NCBI GenBank assembly: GCA_963971535.1
Contig: OZ020593.1
Location: 40,288,766-40,352,765 of the forward strand
Length of the DNA: 64,000 bases
Direction of reading: 5' to 3'
Source: Notolepis coatsorum
Lineage: Eukaryota; Chordata; Actinopteri; Aulopiformes; Paralepididae
Below, piece after piece: positions 1 through 57,643 of the stretch. Below the pieces are notes generated by a model. It made no database searches, was not told where the DNA came from, and saw only the letters and a list, made by a program, of their open reading frames with translations. Position numbers and translations under genes: made by a program. Numbering within the stretch: the first letter of the stretch is position 1; each line of letters begins with the position of its first letter.

Positions 1-245
1 TAAAGTGACAGGAGTGTGAATGTGATACATGCATCACAAGAAAGTACTCAACCTTTAACTATAAATTAACACAACACTCTTAACATCATGAGATAATAAA
101 GTTTGAAAAAAGATTGCTCCTTTGAAAACTTAAAATGGAGTTATACGGTTCTCATGTCTGAGGTACTCATTTGGTATCAGAAACAAACCACAAGGTGAGA
201 GAAAATGTGAAAGTTAATATCGGTGACACAACAGACATGTCTTAC

Positions 246-17921
<17,676 letters not shown>

Positions 17922-18353
17922 AAGCAGTAATCTTCAATTCTATACAAGATAGAACACTATTTTGAATTCTGTGAGTGATATACCCCTAAATAAAAAGGCA
18001 TCTGGGATGTCGAGCCACAACAAAAACCCCTTTGATGTTCCTGCACTGCCTTGTTTTTGCCGTCTTGAAGTTCTCTCTGCAGATTGTGAGGGTGCTTCCT
18101 TGAGGGAGTCTGGAAGACTTTGACAGGAGGGAGGCGAGTGGAGGGGATAGGCCCAATAAAAGTCACAGGTCCTGAATGCTCGTTTCTCTTGAGGTTGCAG
18201 TGCCAGCCCACTGGTTACCGTGGGGACCTTGGCTAAAGGTTATCCATGCCATTTAACTTAGGCACATATTAAACGGCCTGTGCAGGCTGTCTTTACAGGT
18301 CTTCCACTGAATGTGGACACATGAACGAAAGCGTCAAGCAGTTTAAAAATGTG

Positions 18354-18792
18354 TAAAGGGGCACTTCACTAAAAAACAATGCTGATTTATTTTGCACATA
18401 ATCTCACACATCCATAAACTCTAAAACAGTTTTGCACATTAATTTAGTTTTGAGTTATTATTATTGAGAGTAAATGAGTTTGAATGTGGTGATGTCATCG
18501 GGGACATTGGATCCTTGTGTCGTTAATTACAGGTCCATGAAATTATTTGGTAGCAGTCCCTATAAGACAAGGTATTGCTATTTTTTTGCCATCTACATCA
18601 TTCCATGGAGCTGTAATTAACACAACGGAAGGATTAAATGTCCCTGATGACATCACTGGTGGCCATATTCAAACAAATTTACTATCAATAACTGTCAAAC
18701 TAAATGAATGTGTGCAAAACGGTTTAGTTTGGATGTGTGTGAGATTATGTGCAAAATAAATCAGCATTGTTTTTTGGTGAAGTGCCCCTTTA
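18354..18792. mobile_element. MITE with long terminal inverted repeats, copy 1
   Basis: Ends TAAAGGGGCACTTCAC and the complement GTGAAGTGCCCCTTTA. The inverted arms extend over about 55 bases (ACAATGCTGATTTATTTTGC, CACATAATCTCACACA). No coding capacity. A second copy ends at 58461. It lies between the ARM/FN3 gene start and the zmynd19 3' end. Confidence 0.85.
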
Positions 18793-19604
18793 AGGGACAA
18801 GAGAGAAGGAAAAGTACAGTATAAGAATTACAGTAGTAGAACGATTGTGATTAATTGGTATACATTTTGAAATATTGATAATCAATATTAATCCAATTTG
18901 TTTCTCAATTGAATACATTTGTAGTCGATCGAACGCTGCAGATACCTTGACTGAATTTCATTTGATCAAACCAGGTCAAATCTTTGCCTAAAAAATTTGA
19001 ATTGAACCATTGTTCACTTGAATAAATATACCCCTAATGTTAACAGCCCTCTAGGACTAAACATTTATAAATTGACATTAAAGGTAGAATCTATAAGGCA
19101 GTCAAACAGTGACATCCACACAAAGATAGTCCAGATGGAGTACTTTGTTTACAATATTTTGTTTTGGTATGGTGTGGGTATAGGGAAGGGGCTGCTAATG
19201 ATGGCCAAACCTCAGGTTCTGCTGAGACTGGTCTGGAGACTTTGACTGTACTGTATAAATGACTATATAGCTATAGAATGGTATATCAATTATATATAGC
19301 TATAATACATTATATAAGTATATAGTAACTTTTTATACTGTGAATTTCTCCAGACCTCTTGACAGAGGTGCGGCCAGCATTGGAGCCCTTCCTCAACTCC
19401 AAAACAGACCAAAAGACAAAAACTAAAATAAATGACCAAGAGGGTCTCTTTTGCCTAGACATCACCGTTTGACAGGATTAGACTTTTACCTTTCAAATGT
19501 ATAGGCCATTCAGTTCATCCAAAAAGCACACAATCCATGTCAATAGACTTCTATTAGCATGCTGCTATAATTTATTTTCTGCTTCCAATATCTCAACAGA
19601 AAAC

Positions 19605-19775
19605 GGCAGGGCCGGCGCGCCAGATCACGTAACTGCACTGCAGTGCAACGCAGACGTCCCGGGTTCGACTCCCGGACCCCTTTGCTGCATGTCTTCCCCC
19701 CATATCTTCTCCCAACCTTCCTCTCTGCCGGTCCTGTCCAAAATAAAGCAATAAAATGCCAACGAATTAAAATTT
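19605..19775 (+). mobile_element. tRNA-headed SINE of a second family
   Basis: The head includes GCGTCCCGGGTTCGACTCCC-like sequence (B-box GGTTCGACTCC at about 19660) and the tail CAAAATAAAGCAATAAAATG. A shorter relative with the same tail (ATAAAGCGATAAAACGCC) lies at 33536-33690. There is no intact cloverleaf, so it is not a tRNA gene. Confidence 0.7.
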
Positions 19776-20532
19776 AAATAAACGGCAGGCCCAAGTGCTT
19801 TTTGGATGGACCGAAAGGACAAATGAAAATAGAGACTTAAACATTTTAATATACCATTTGCACTACAACATTTCAGTCACTTTAAAAGCACTTAAAACCC
19901 ATAAGGCAGCCTCCTCCGTGGACCAACAAGCTCAACATTTTATTCTTTTATTTTATTTAGTCAGTTTACAGTGAAAAGAGAAGGTCAGTTAGACCCCGAC
20001 TGTACTTCCATTCATATACTGTAGCTCTTTATTTCTAGGTGATTAATGCTTATATTCTTAAAAAACAAAGATTGGAGACACCCAACGATCCATACTCACC
20101 CCCCGCCCCCCAATCATACCCCACCCCTCCAAATTGCCATCATCCCCTCTATGACAAAAGACGCTTTAACATGGGAGTCAACATTTCAGTGCGCATTGTT
20201 GAAAACCCGTCCTCATCATACATACATACAAAATAAACAATCAACAAGTCGCATGTAAGTCCCATCTGTGTTACATGCTTATATGCGAGTGTACTGTACA
20301 CCTGGACTCATCACCTAAAAACACAACAGGATGACACACATGGAGCAGTTGTGCAATTGACCTCTCTCTCGATCTCGAGCCCCGCCCTCCTTTCTTGCGA
20401 TAGGAAGATCAAGGAAAAGAGGGAGGTGCTTTGAGATAGGTCCATTGTGATTAATACACTGAGGAGGCAAGCGGCCGGGTGGGGTCGAGTTGACACGGAA
20501 CGATTTTATTTAAATGACTTGGAAGTGCTTAA

Positions 20533-20555
20533 GGGGGGGGGGGGGGGGGGGGGGG
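20533..20555. repeat. G23 homopolymer
   Basis: 23 consecutive G on the plus strand, C in the zmynd19 transcript sense. Confidence 0.95.
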
Positions 20556-20830
20556 CAGGATTTTGATACCAGGCGGTTTTCGTACAAACGGTCTCCTCTG
20601 TAAAAGTCAACCTGGGTGTGTACAATGTCCAGGGGGTTGGGGGGGCAAGTTTATTTCATTCCCAAGGATGTCCCTCACATAGGAGCACTTTAGTGATGGT
20701 GGCTGTGGAAGGTCAAGTCGTCTCGCCACGATGCCAGAGGGACTCACTCATTTCCATTCATTCAGAAGCAGGACGTTTTCCACACAGGAAAAAGGCGCAA
20801 AAACCCCTACGAGTGATCCAATCGCCGTCA

Positions 20831-20848
20831 CCCCCCCCCCCCCCCCCC
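20831..20848. repeat. C18 homopolymer
   Basis: 18 consecutive C on the plus strand, G in the zmynd19 transcript sense. Complementary to the run at 20533-20555. Confidence 0.95.
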
Positions 20849-21021
20849 TCCAACAAAAAAAAATACAAAGTGACAGAAGGAACAAAGAACCAAAAATAAT
20901 TATAATTATAATCATACATTAAACAACCCACCCCAACGTCCACCACTTCATCATAAATGTCCTTCAGTCCATAATGGCAGCACACGCACGTGTACACTAC
21001 ACACACACACATATTATACAT

Positions 21022-21052
<31 letters not shown>

Positions 21053-21519
21053 ATACTGGTAGTGTGATTGGATCAGCACAGTAAAATCTACATCTGCTGC
21101 ATGTTGGTGTTGGTTGGTCTCCGTACAGCTGAGGGCAGGAGTTGACTGCGACGATGGGGACCTACGTGCGCCAGAGGTCCAAAGGGATGGAGCGTGTACA
21201 GGTCCATGTCCTTCCATTGTACCGGTTCAACAACAGGTACCCCTCCCCTGTGTGTGTGCACGAGCGCGCGCGCAAATATGGTTGGCGTCGTCAGAGCCAA
21301 GTTGCTGGGCGGAGGAAGATAAGCAGATGACGACAAACGACAACTCGTAGTCCCACTGTGGTCCAAAGAAGCTCGCAGGCCCGTTTGTTCTGTTGTAGCC
21401 GTGGACTACTTCTTCATTCATCCCCCTCCCCCTCCCTCCCTCCCTCCCACTCACATACATATCCATAGCAGCAGGTGGAGCTCGAGGGTTTCCTTCCTCG
21501 AGGAAAGAAAAACTAAACA

Positions 21520-21550
<31 letters not shown>

Positions 21551-21867
21551 TAATAATACATTTCCCATCATCCCCATCCGCATGGAAAGCAAGCTATGGA
21601 GATTTACCAGTTCTGGGAAGTAGCAGTTGTCCTCTTGTCAGCACCCCACCAAGCAACCAGCATGGTCCTCTGTCGTTAGTCTCTCGTCAGCACATTATTA
21701 TTATTTTTTTCTCCATCTTGCACTTCGTCCGCCCTCCCCCCCTTCCGATCCCTACTCCCCCAAACCTTAGACCGGCCCTTCCCACCGACCTCCCACCCCG
21801 GTTCCCTCCCCCTCATCCTCCTCTCCCTGTCAAGGACGGATGGAGGATGGATGGAGGGCGGGGGAGA

Positions 21868-50431
<28,564 letters not shown>

Positions 50432-51391
50432 TGGGAAGAGCGGGTTGGTCACAGAGCGCAACGTAGGATCAACTTGGGCCGATTTTCAGGTGTCAAACTC
50501 GTCAGGGCGACCCCCCAGCCCCGATAAAAATGCCAGTTTGGGATAATAGGGTCAGTCTTTGCCCGATTCTAGCTCTTCCCCACTCGCTATCGAACCCTCC
50601 GTGACACACCGCTGGCGTAGGAATGATTGATGCTAGATCGGACGGCCCGGAAGAACATTTTTGCATTTAGTTTTTATTTGTAGGCAGTGGGAGTGATTAC
50701 GCTTATAGTTAGGGTTATTGATATGTCCATAAACTACTTTTAATGTAAAAATTATGACGACTTGCGGCTTTGCAGCTTTGTCAAAAACTGACGACCCCCG
50801 TTAAAACGCCGATGACCCCGTCCGATCTAACGTCAACCCGTAGAAAACGCTGAATGAGATTTGGGGGGCGGGGACACGGGGATAAACGTTATCAGCGAAT
50901 AGAATTATAGCGTACAAAATACATTATCCAATAACAAACCGTTTCACATTTTGCACATTCTAACAAGAGGCGTTCGTTCATATTGCCCAATCGAAGAAGA
51001 TCATTTCTTTAAAAGACCGCCCATTGTTGCCATTACGCCATCTCGCTCCCATGACCACTTCCGGACGTATTCATTAATCAGCTGTCGTTTTCGCGCGAAA
51101 TAGTTGTTTGCCGGCTGGGATGGGATAATAATAAAATATAGCTTTATTTCTTTGGAATAGCCTTTTATCCCCAGTCAGCCTTAGCCCCCTAACACGGATA
51201 TTCAACGAAAAGATGCACCCGTCTTCAAGTCATTCAGTAGGTTTTGTGATTTACATGGCCTCAGCCAGCTAATCACCCAACCCAGTGAATCAACTCAGAC
51301 TACCATTGACCTCATTCTGACCTCCGACAAGTCCAAGATCTCCAATAAAGGGGTTATAGCATGCGGGTTAAGCGATCATTATATGATATTC

Positions 51392-51721
51392 TAGGGATGC
51401 TCGATATTGGCTTTTTTACCGATACTGATATACCGATATTGTCCAACTCTTAATTTCCGATACCGATATCAACCGATACAGATATATGCAGGGTTTCCCC
51501 CCCAAAAGATTTCAGGTAATTAACATTACATATCTCTTGTTGTGGAATTAACATTATGCATACTTTTGACAATAAATAAAATCAGAATTTGTTCTTACTT
51601 GCTTGCCTGGGTAAATAAAGGTTATAGAAATGTAAACAATTTAAATAAAAAAAAGTATTTTTTAAAACCAATACCGATATTTTCCGATATCACATTTTAA
51701 TGCCGATATCGGACATCCCTA
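51392..51721. mobile_element. Short hAT-type MITE in the LINE endonuclease
   Basis: Termini TAGGGATGCTCGATATTGGC and GCCGATATCGGACATCCCTA. Flanks TGATATTC and TGATATTA are an 8-bp duplication with one change. 330 bp, full of CCGATATNNN repeats. Confidence 0.85.
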
Positions 51722-52115
51722 TGATATTATGTACCCGCAAAAAGCTAAAACAAAAGGCCGGCTGTCACAAAACAGTCACATCTAGAGACCTCAAAACCTA
51801 TTCTAGTGAGGCCTTTAACCTAGAGAGCCTGGACTGGTCAGAAGAGACTAGTTGAAGAAACATGGCTTGGTTTCAAAACCAAATGATCAACAATACTAAA
51901 CGACATGGCCCCCCTAAGAACCACCAGAGTAAAAAATCTCGCTGAGCCGTGGATGCACTCCGAAATATTGACCACTATGAAAACCAGAGACAAAAAATGC
52001 TCTTGAGTTTCATAAAAGTCAGTCAAAGCTTACCAAAAGCTTGAGCAGTGAACTCCAAGCCCACGTGACTGAACTCAAACTGCAAAGAAACAGACTAAGA
52101 AATTAAGTAAACTCC

Positions 52116-53203
52116 ATGATCAAAACTGCAAAAAAGAATTTCATCAATGACAAAACTGAGGAAAACAAAAGGAAACCCAGTGAACTTTGGAAATTACTCA
52201 ATCAACTAGGCTGCAGTAAAAAACTTAAAACCAGATTTTCAAACATAAACATAAAGACGGACAACACGCTCATCACAGACAAGCTGGATGTGGCCAATTA
52301 CTTAAACATTTTCTTCACAAACATAGCCACAACACTGGTAAATAAACTACCCACCCACTCAGGGCATTTTGGGGTAGAACACATGATAGCCTACTACAAT
52401 AACCTAGGGGTCCGCAAAGATGATTTCAAACTAGAAACAGCTGAGGTACTCAAAAAACTGAGCACCCTCCAACCTAACAAGGCCACTGGCCATGACAATA
52501 TCCCCTCCAAATTCCTCAGAGACTCAGCAGCCGCCATCACCCCAGTCATCACACACATAATAAACCTCTCCATAAAACAGGGACACGTGCCCAAAGACTT
52601 CAAAATTGCGAGAGTAACCCCCCTGCCCAAAAAGGGCAGCAAATTAGACCCAGGCAACTACCGCCGTGTTTCTATTCTTACCTCCATCTCGAAAGTCATG
52701 GAAAAAAATAGTATATGAACAGGTCGAAAAGTACCTCGTGGAAAAAAATCGAATCTTCGAATTCCAATCTGGCTTCAGAACATCCCACTCCACTGACACA
52801 TGCCTTCTCTATTTGAACGACCACATCAAACAAGAGGTGGACACGGGCAAATACTGCGGCATGGTCATGCTGGACCTACAAAAGGCCTTCGACACTGTCA
52901 ATCACTCCATTCTGATTGACAAGCTAAAAGCAATTGGTTTTGATAGTCTATCAGTGAGCTGGATGCAATCCTACCTGGAGGGGAGAGAACAGATGGTGGA
53001 GGTAAACGGTACCCTATTCCCCCCCCCCTCCCAGTGAGCTGTGGTGTTCCACAAGGAAGCATACTAGGACCGCTACTGTTCCTAATTTATGCAAATGACA
53101 TGTCGTCAGCTTGTGACTGCAACTTGTTCCTGTTTGCGGACGACTCAGCCAGGGGCGGATTTAGGATTATAGGAGATCCGGGGCTTAGCCCAGATAGGTG
53201 CCC

Positions 53204-53265
<62 letters not shown>

Positions 53266-54800
53266 TAATTTTCTTTTATTTATTTTTTTTGCAGGCAAGG
53301 GGTGGTTTGGAGGGGGTCAGGCACAACCCCCTCCACGCCAGATTTTTTTTGAATTTAATTAACCTGTACGTGCAATTTCCTGCAATATAGAGCCTTCAAT
53401 CTTGACCAATAAAGCTGCTCTTTTCACTATAAAACTCAGTTAACCATAACGTAGTTATGGTTAGATTTATATATTGGGGGGGATATATCATATTTTTCAT
53501 ATGATCAAAAAGTGGTGGAGCAAGAGCATACCTTTGCTCCCCCAAGTTCAATAGTGGGAGAGCAGAGATGCTCCGAATGCTCTTATGGCCAGGCGTCTAT
53601 GATTCACCGATACAAAGTAAAATAGTGCAGTGCAATAAAATAGTTAGTAAAATAGAATAAAATAATGCAATAGTGCATTGCAATAAAATAGTTATCATCG
53701 TATTTTTTCGGGAGGCCAGTAAGGAGTGCATTACAGTAGTCGAGTTGGCTTGAAATAAAGGCATGGATCTGGTTTTCAGCGTCCTTTTGATTTATAAATG
53801 GCCGTACTTTAGCTATGTTTCTAAGGTGGAAGAATTAAGTTTTTGTCAACTTGTTGATTGTGATTTAAAGCTTAGGTCTGAGTCTACCATGACACCAAGA
53901 CTTAACTCACTCAAATACAGTTAGCAGCTGGATAGACCACAGATGGAAATTAGCTTCTGCTAAATCTGGTGCAAACATATTTTTATGTAACAATGATGAA
54001 TTGTCAAAAAAAAAAAAAAAATTATTTTTTTAAAATAGATTCGGGGCTTTTCAGAAAACATTCGGGGCTTGAGCCCAAGTAGCCACCCCCTAGCTCCGCC
54101 CCTGGACTCAGCCCTGCTGGTCTCTGACAAGAACAAGTTACAGGTTGAAAAAACCCTCAGCTCGGAACTAGGCAAAATCTGCACCTGGCTCGCTGACAAC
54201 AAACTATCATTACACCTGGGTAAAACAGAGTCCATTCTCTTCGGTTCAAATAACAAACTCAGCAAGGCCGACAGCTTCTCAGTTACAGTGGGTGACAATA
54301 TTGTCACAAGGAAAGATGAAATTACATACCTAGGTTCCATCCTAGAGGCTAATCTTTCCTGTGACAAAATGGCATCCAATGTAATAAAAAAAAGTCAACC
54401 AACGAACTAGATTCTTGTACCGGATCTCCTCTCTGGTAAACAAGAATAATACCCTGAAGACTCTGGCAGGAGCACTCATTCAAGGGTACTACGACTATGC
54501 TTGCACCTCATGGTACCAAAGCACCTCAAAGGCGCTAAAAACTAAATTACAAACATCACAAAACAAACTGGTCAGACTACTGCTTGACCTTACTCCTAGA
54601 ACCCACCTCACCCCTGCTCACTTTGACAACCTATGGATGGCTTAGAGTAGACGACAGAGTACAGCAACTTGCAATGGGCCTGGTCTACAAGATACACTAC
54701 ACGACTAAGGTACCCATGTACATGTCAAAATACTTCCCAAAGGTCAGTGAATACCACGACACAACACCAGAGGGAGCTCCACAAATCATGTTAAACCCAG
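52116..54800 (+). pseudogene. LINE reverse transcriptase, frameshifted and interrupted
   Basis: Reverse transcriptase motifs in order: LQPNKATGHDNIPSKFL, RVTPLPKKGSKLDPGNYR, FEFQSGFRTSHSTDTCLLYL, MLDLQKAFDTVNHSILIDKL (first catalytic Asp), [18 protein letters not shown] and LFLFADDSA (the FADD catalytic pair). A hAT element follows directly, then LLVSDKNKLQVEKTL and YLGSILEANLSCDKM. Frameshifts occur at an A run near 52700, a C run near 53025, an A run near 54392 and near 54640. Inactive. Confidence 0.92.
53150..54104. mobile_element. hAT-type element inserted beside the LINE FADD motif
   Basis: Perfect 10-bp termini CAGGGGCGGA and TCCGCCCCTG, with an exact 8-bp duplication GACTCAGC (53142-53149, 54105-54112). 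Contains long T and AT runs (53207-53280). No transposase domain seen. Confidence 0.92.
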
Positions 54801-55461
54801 ATTCGGCTCAAACAAGGGACTAAACACATTTCGCAATTATGCCACATCAATGTGGAACGCCCTACCCACAGCTGTAAAGGAATGTTAATCACTACCCACT
54901 TTTAAAACCACTCTCAAGGAGCATCTACGGGAGACTGCAATTCGAAACTGGCCCCTGTAAATGTCCTAACTCAACCCCCTCCAATGTAAATGTCCTAACC
55001 CAATAATACACAAGACCCTCTTCTTGGAACCAAGTAAGGTTTCGTCGCTAATCCAATGTACAGTTACCCACCCACCCCGCCTACCCACCCACCCAACCAC
55101 CTCCTATGTACAGCCCCCCCCCCCCCCACCTCATCCAATGTACAGTTTCTTCATCAAATGTATATACTCTCTGTTTTAAACTTTGTATCACAAACAGTAC
55201 AGTACTTGTAAATCTGGTATGTCATAAATGTATAGATGTAGCAGTACTCGTCGTGTATGTCATATATGTTATGATGAATTGAAAATGGGGGACCCTGATG
55301 TAAACAAGACGAAAGTCTTTCTCTGGTCTGCATCCCCTTAACAATTGTGTGTATTGAGCTGTACTGTATTGTACCCATTCTGCAATCTGTTAATAAAATG
55401 TTCAATCAATCAATCAATCAACACCCTCAAAGCCACAAGGCTAGGATCAATACAACATAGG

Positions 55462-55594
55462 AAAGAACGAAAGTCTTTCTCTGGTCTGCATCCCCTTAAC
55501 AATTGTGTGTATTGAGCTGTACTGTATCGTACCCATTCTGCAATCTGCAGATTTTGCTATCTGCAATTTTCAATCAATCAATCAATCAATCAAT
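55462..55594 (+). mobile_element. LINE 3' tail, copy 6
   Basis: GAACGAAAGTCTTTCTCTGG to CTGCAATTTTCAATCAATCA, 40 bases after the tail of the 51.2-55.4-kb LINE. Very short insertion consistent with extreme 5' truncation. Confidence 0.85.
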
Positions 55595-56499
55595 AGGAAA
55601 TCCACCAGGCAGGACCTTTTCGTGGCAATCCCAGATTAATAAATAAAAAGGGAATTGTTTATTATGATGAGTCACATTTGGCCTATATGAGGACCCAACA
55701 TCTCTGGACAATCAATATAATACATATAATCAATTAATTTTGATTATTAATTTACTATAGATCTCATATTAATTGTGATGCCAGGCCTTGCCCTCTCAGG
55801 CAAAGTACATAAATCACACCCCTAACACCATATTAAACTCACAGTGTTATACATAATGTGTTTCTTTCTATATCCCTCTAAAATAAACATTTATGCATTT
55901 CACTACAGTGCAGGGCCAGCCATTTGCTGTAGCCCTATACTCAGGATTAGGCACATTTCATGGGTAGCCTTAACTGTGCATGCTGTGGCTCTGTATACGG
56001 ATAGCACAACAATGAATTAGTACAATTGATTTATAAAACCTTTGTCAAACTATGAATGGTAGGTTACAACAAACAGTTCCTTTTCTGGCAGCTCCACAGG
56101 CTCATCGTGGTCTCGGTTCTCAGGTGTCAAGCTTCGGGAGAGAGGTGTTCATTTTCACAAATAGGCTGCTGTGTCCTATGCATTGGAAAAACATGCTATT
56201 CTCCTTTGAATACATGTACTGTATTTATCAATGATCTACTGTATGGGTAAGGCATTGGGTACCCTATCCAAAAGGTCAGTGCACAAGCTACTCCTATTTA
56301 TAGCGCAATTGTAGTGGGGTCCGGGGGTCCAGAGGGCTCTTCGGGGGGTTCCAGGAGGTGGACTAGGGCTATAGTTTTATTTGAAGTTAGCACAATGACA
56401 GAATGTAGGCATATTACAAGAACTATTCTGACAATAGCCTGATGATCTGCATGACAAAGAAATACTTCTTCTAAAATATCCACTCTAGCCACTGTCGGT

Positions 56500-56862
56500 A
56501 CAGTGTCCCCCCCACCTCCAATGTACAGCCCCCACCCACCCACCCGACCCCACCCCACCCACCCAACCTCCTCCAATGTACAGTTTCTACGTAAAATGTA
56601 TATACACTCTTTTTCTGGACACTTTTGTATCACAAACAGTATTGTATTTGCAAATCTGATATGTCATAAATGTATAGATGTATGTACTGTCTATCTGTAT
56701 GTCATATATGTTATGATGAATTGAAAATGGGGGACCCTGATGTAAACAAGACGAAAGTCTTTCTCTGGTCTGCATCCCCTTAACAATTGTATGTATTGAG
56801 CTGTACTGTACTGTACCCATTCTGCAATCTGTTAATACACTTTTCAATCAATCAATCAAAAG
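56500..56862 (+). mobile_element. LINE 3' tail, copy 7
   Basis: Begins in the CCCACCTCCAATGTACAG repeats and ends CAATCTGTTAATACACTTTT then CAATCAATC. Same 3' UTR as 55000-55425. It lies about 400 bases upstream of the bspry start. Confidence 0.88.
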
Positions 56863-56869
56863 TCATCTT

Positions 56870-57247
56870 CACATCACATAGGCAGTTGTGGAATTCTGGA
56901 TAAAACCATATCAAACAACAGAAATCGTGACAGATGCAGGTTCCTGCATGGGATAAGATGATCAAGCAGGGGTAATGGAGTATATAGGCCTAATTATGAA
57001 AATAAAAGTTTGAGAACCTTTTATACCCTTCTGGATACAACTGCCGACCATAAAAACGTTGTCATTGACACTCAATGTTGTTATATCTGCCAGACTTGCT
57101 TTTCAGCTCTGACCTCTATGTCCGTGTAACTTCCGTGTTCATTGGCTTACCTGTGTTACACCTGTGTTATATGCCCATAGAGGTGCGGCTCCGAATACAC
57201 CTGTCGCGTCCTCCTTATAGTTGTTGGCTCTTTAGTAGGCTACCATC
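56870..57247 (+). promoter_or_regulatory. bspry: Presumed bspry upstream region
   Basis: Non-repetitive sequence between the LINE tail and the bspry ATG. Contains TTCATTGGCTTACC (an inverted CCAAT-like box at about 57140) and GTCGCGTCCTCCTTATAG near 57205. The promoter itself is inferred only from position. Confidence 0.35.
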
Positions 57248-57643
57248 ATGAATACAGAGCTGGAGACGTGTGATTTAACGTGTGTGTCGGACGACTTAGA
57301 CACCGGAGAAGAGAGTAAAGACATTCTGGACATCAGCGATATGGATTCAGATGAACAACCCATTTTTTCCGCGTTGACCGGTCGTTTACAACTGAACGAG
57401 ACTCCATTGGGCAAAGACATCTCGGCGAGTTCCAGTAAAGTTGCCGCCACATCAGTCGCGACCACCTCCGACACAGAATCAGGAATATTCTCCGGCGAAT
57501 CGGAACTATGCGTGGAACATGAGTCGGAACTTGACTGGTTTTGCGGCTCTGAACAGAAACTTATTTGCTCTCATTGCGCCATAGTGGGCTCATGCCAGGG
57601 ACACACTGTGACACCACTGGCCACTAGAGTGACCGTAGTAAGG
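57248..57643 (+). CDS. bspry: bspry exon 1
   Basis: ATG in context ACCATCATGA. Ends GTA AGG before donor GTGAGT. An alternative donor GTAAGG six bases earlier would drop two residues; the chosen end gives the Arg expected before NKLVD. Confidence 0.87.

Larger units (their letters stand above)
20505..21867 (-). other. zmynd19: Presumed 3' UTR of zmynd19
   Basis: Sequence downstream of the zmynd19 stop, with no exon-like ORF. AATAAA signals on the minus strand occur at 20650-20655 and 20505-20510, and a dense cluster lies at about 19935-19960, so the true end is uncertain. It contains a G18 run (transcript sense, 20831-20848), an AAT/TTA microsatellite (21521-21557) and a C23 run (20533-20555). 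The transcript end cannot be fixed from sequence alone. Confidence 0.45.
51220..55425 (+). mobile_element. 5'-truncated LINE (jockey superfamily) with two hAT insertions
   Basis: Order along the plus strand: endonuclease C-terminal end with the S-D-H motif (GLSDHYMI, about 51370), reverse transcriptase (52116-53150), RT end (54105-54800), 3' UTR and a (CAAT)n tail at about 55400-55425. The 5' part of the endonuclease is missing. It is interrupted by hAT elements at 51392-51721 and 53150-54104. It lies between the zmynd19 and bspry starts. Confidence 0.9.

Noticed and set aside
17957..18211. Additional upstream exon of the ARM/FN3 gene
   Set aside because: The 84-codon ORF has no helical-repeat character and no convincing donor or acceptor linking it to exon 1.
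52116..54823. Series of plus-strand ORFs as a possible host gene
   Set aside because: Clear LINE reverse transcriptase motifs with several frameshifts, two transposon insertions and a (CAAT)n tail.
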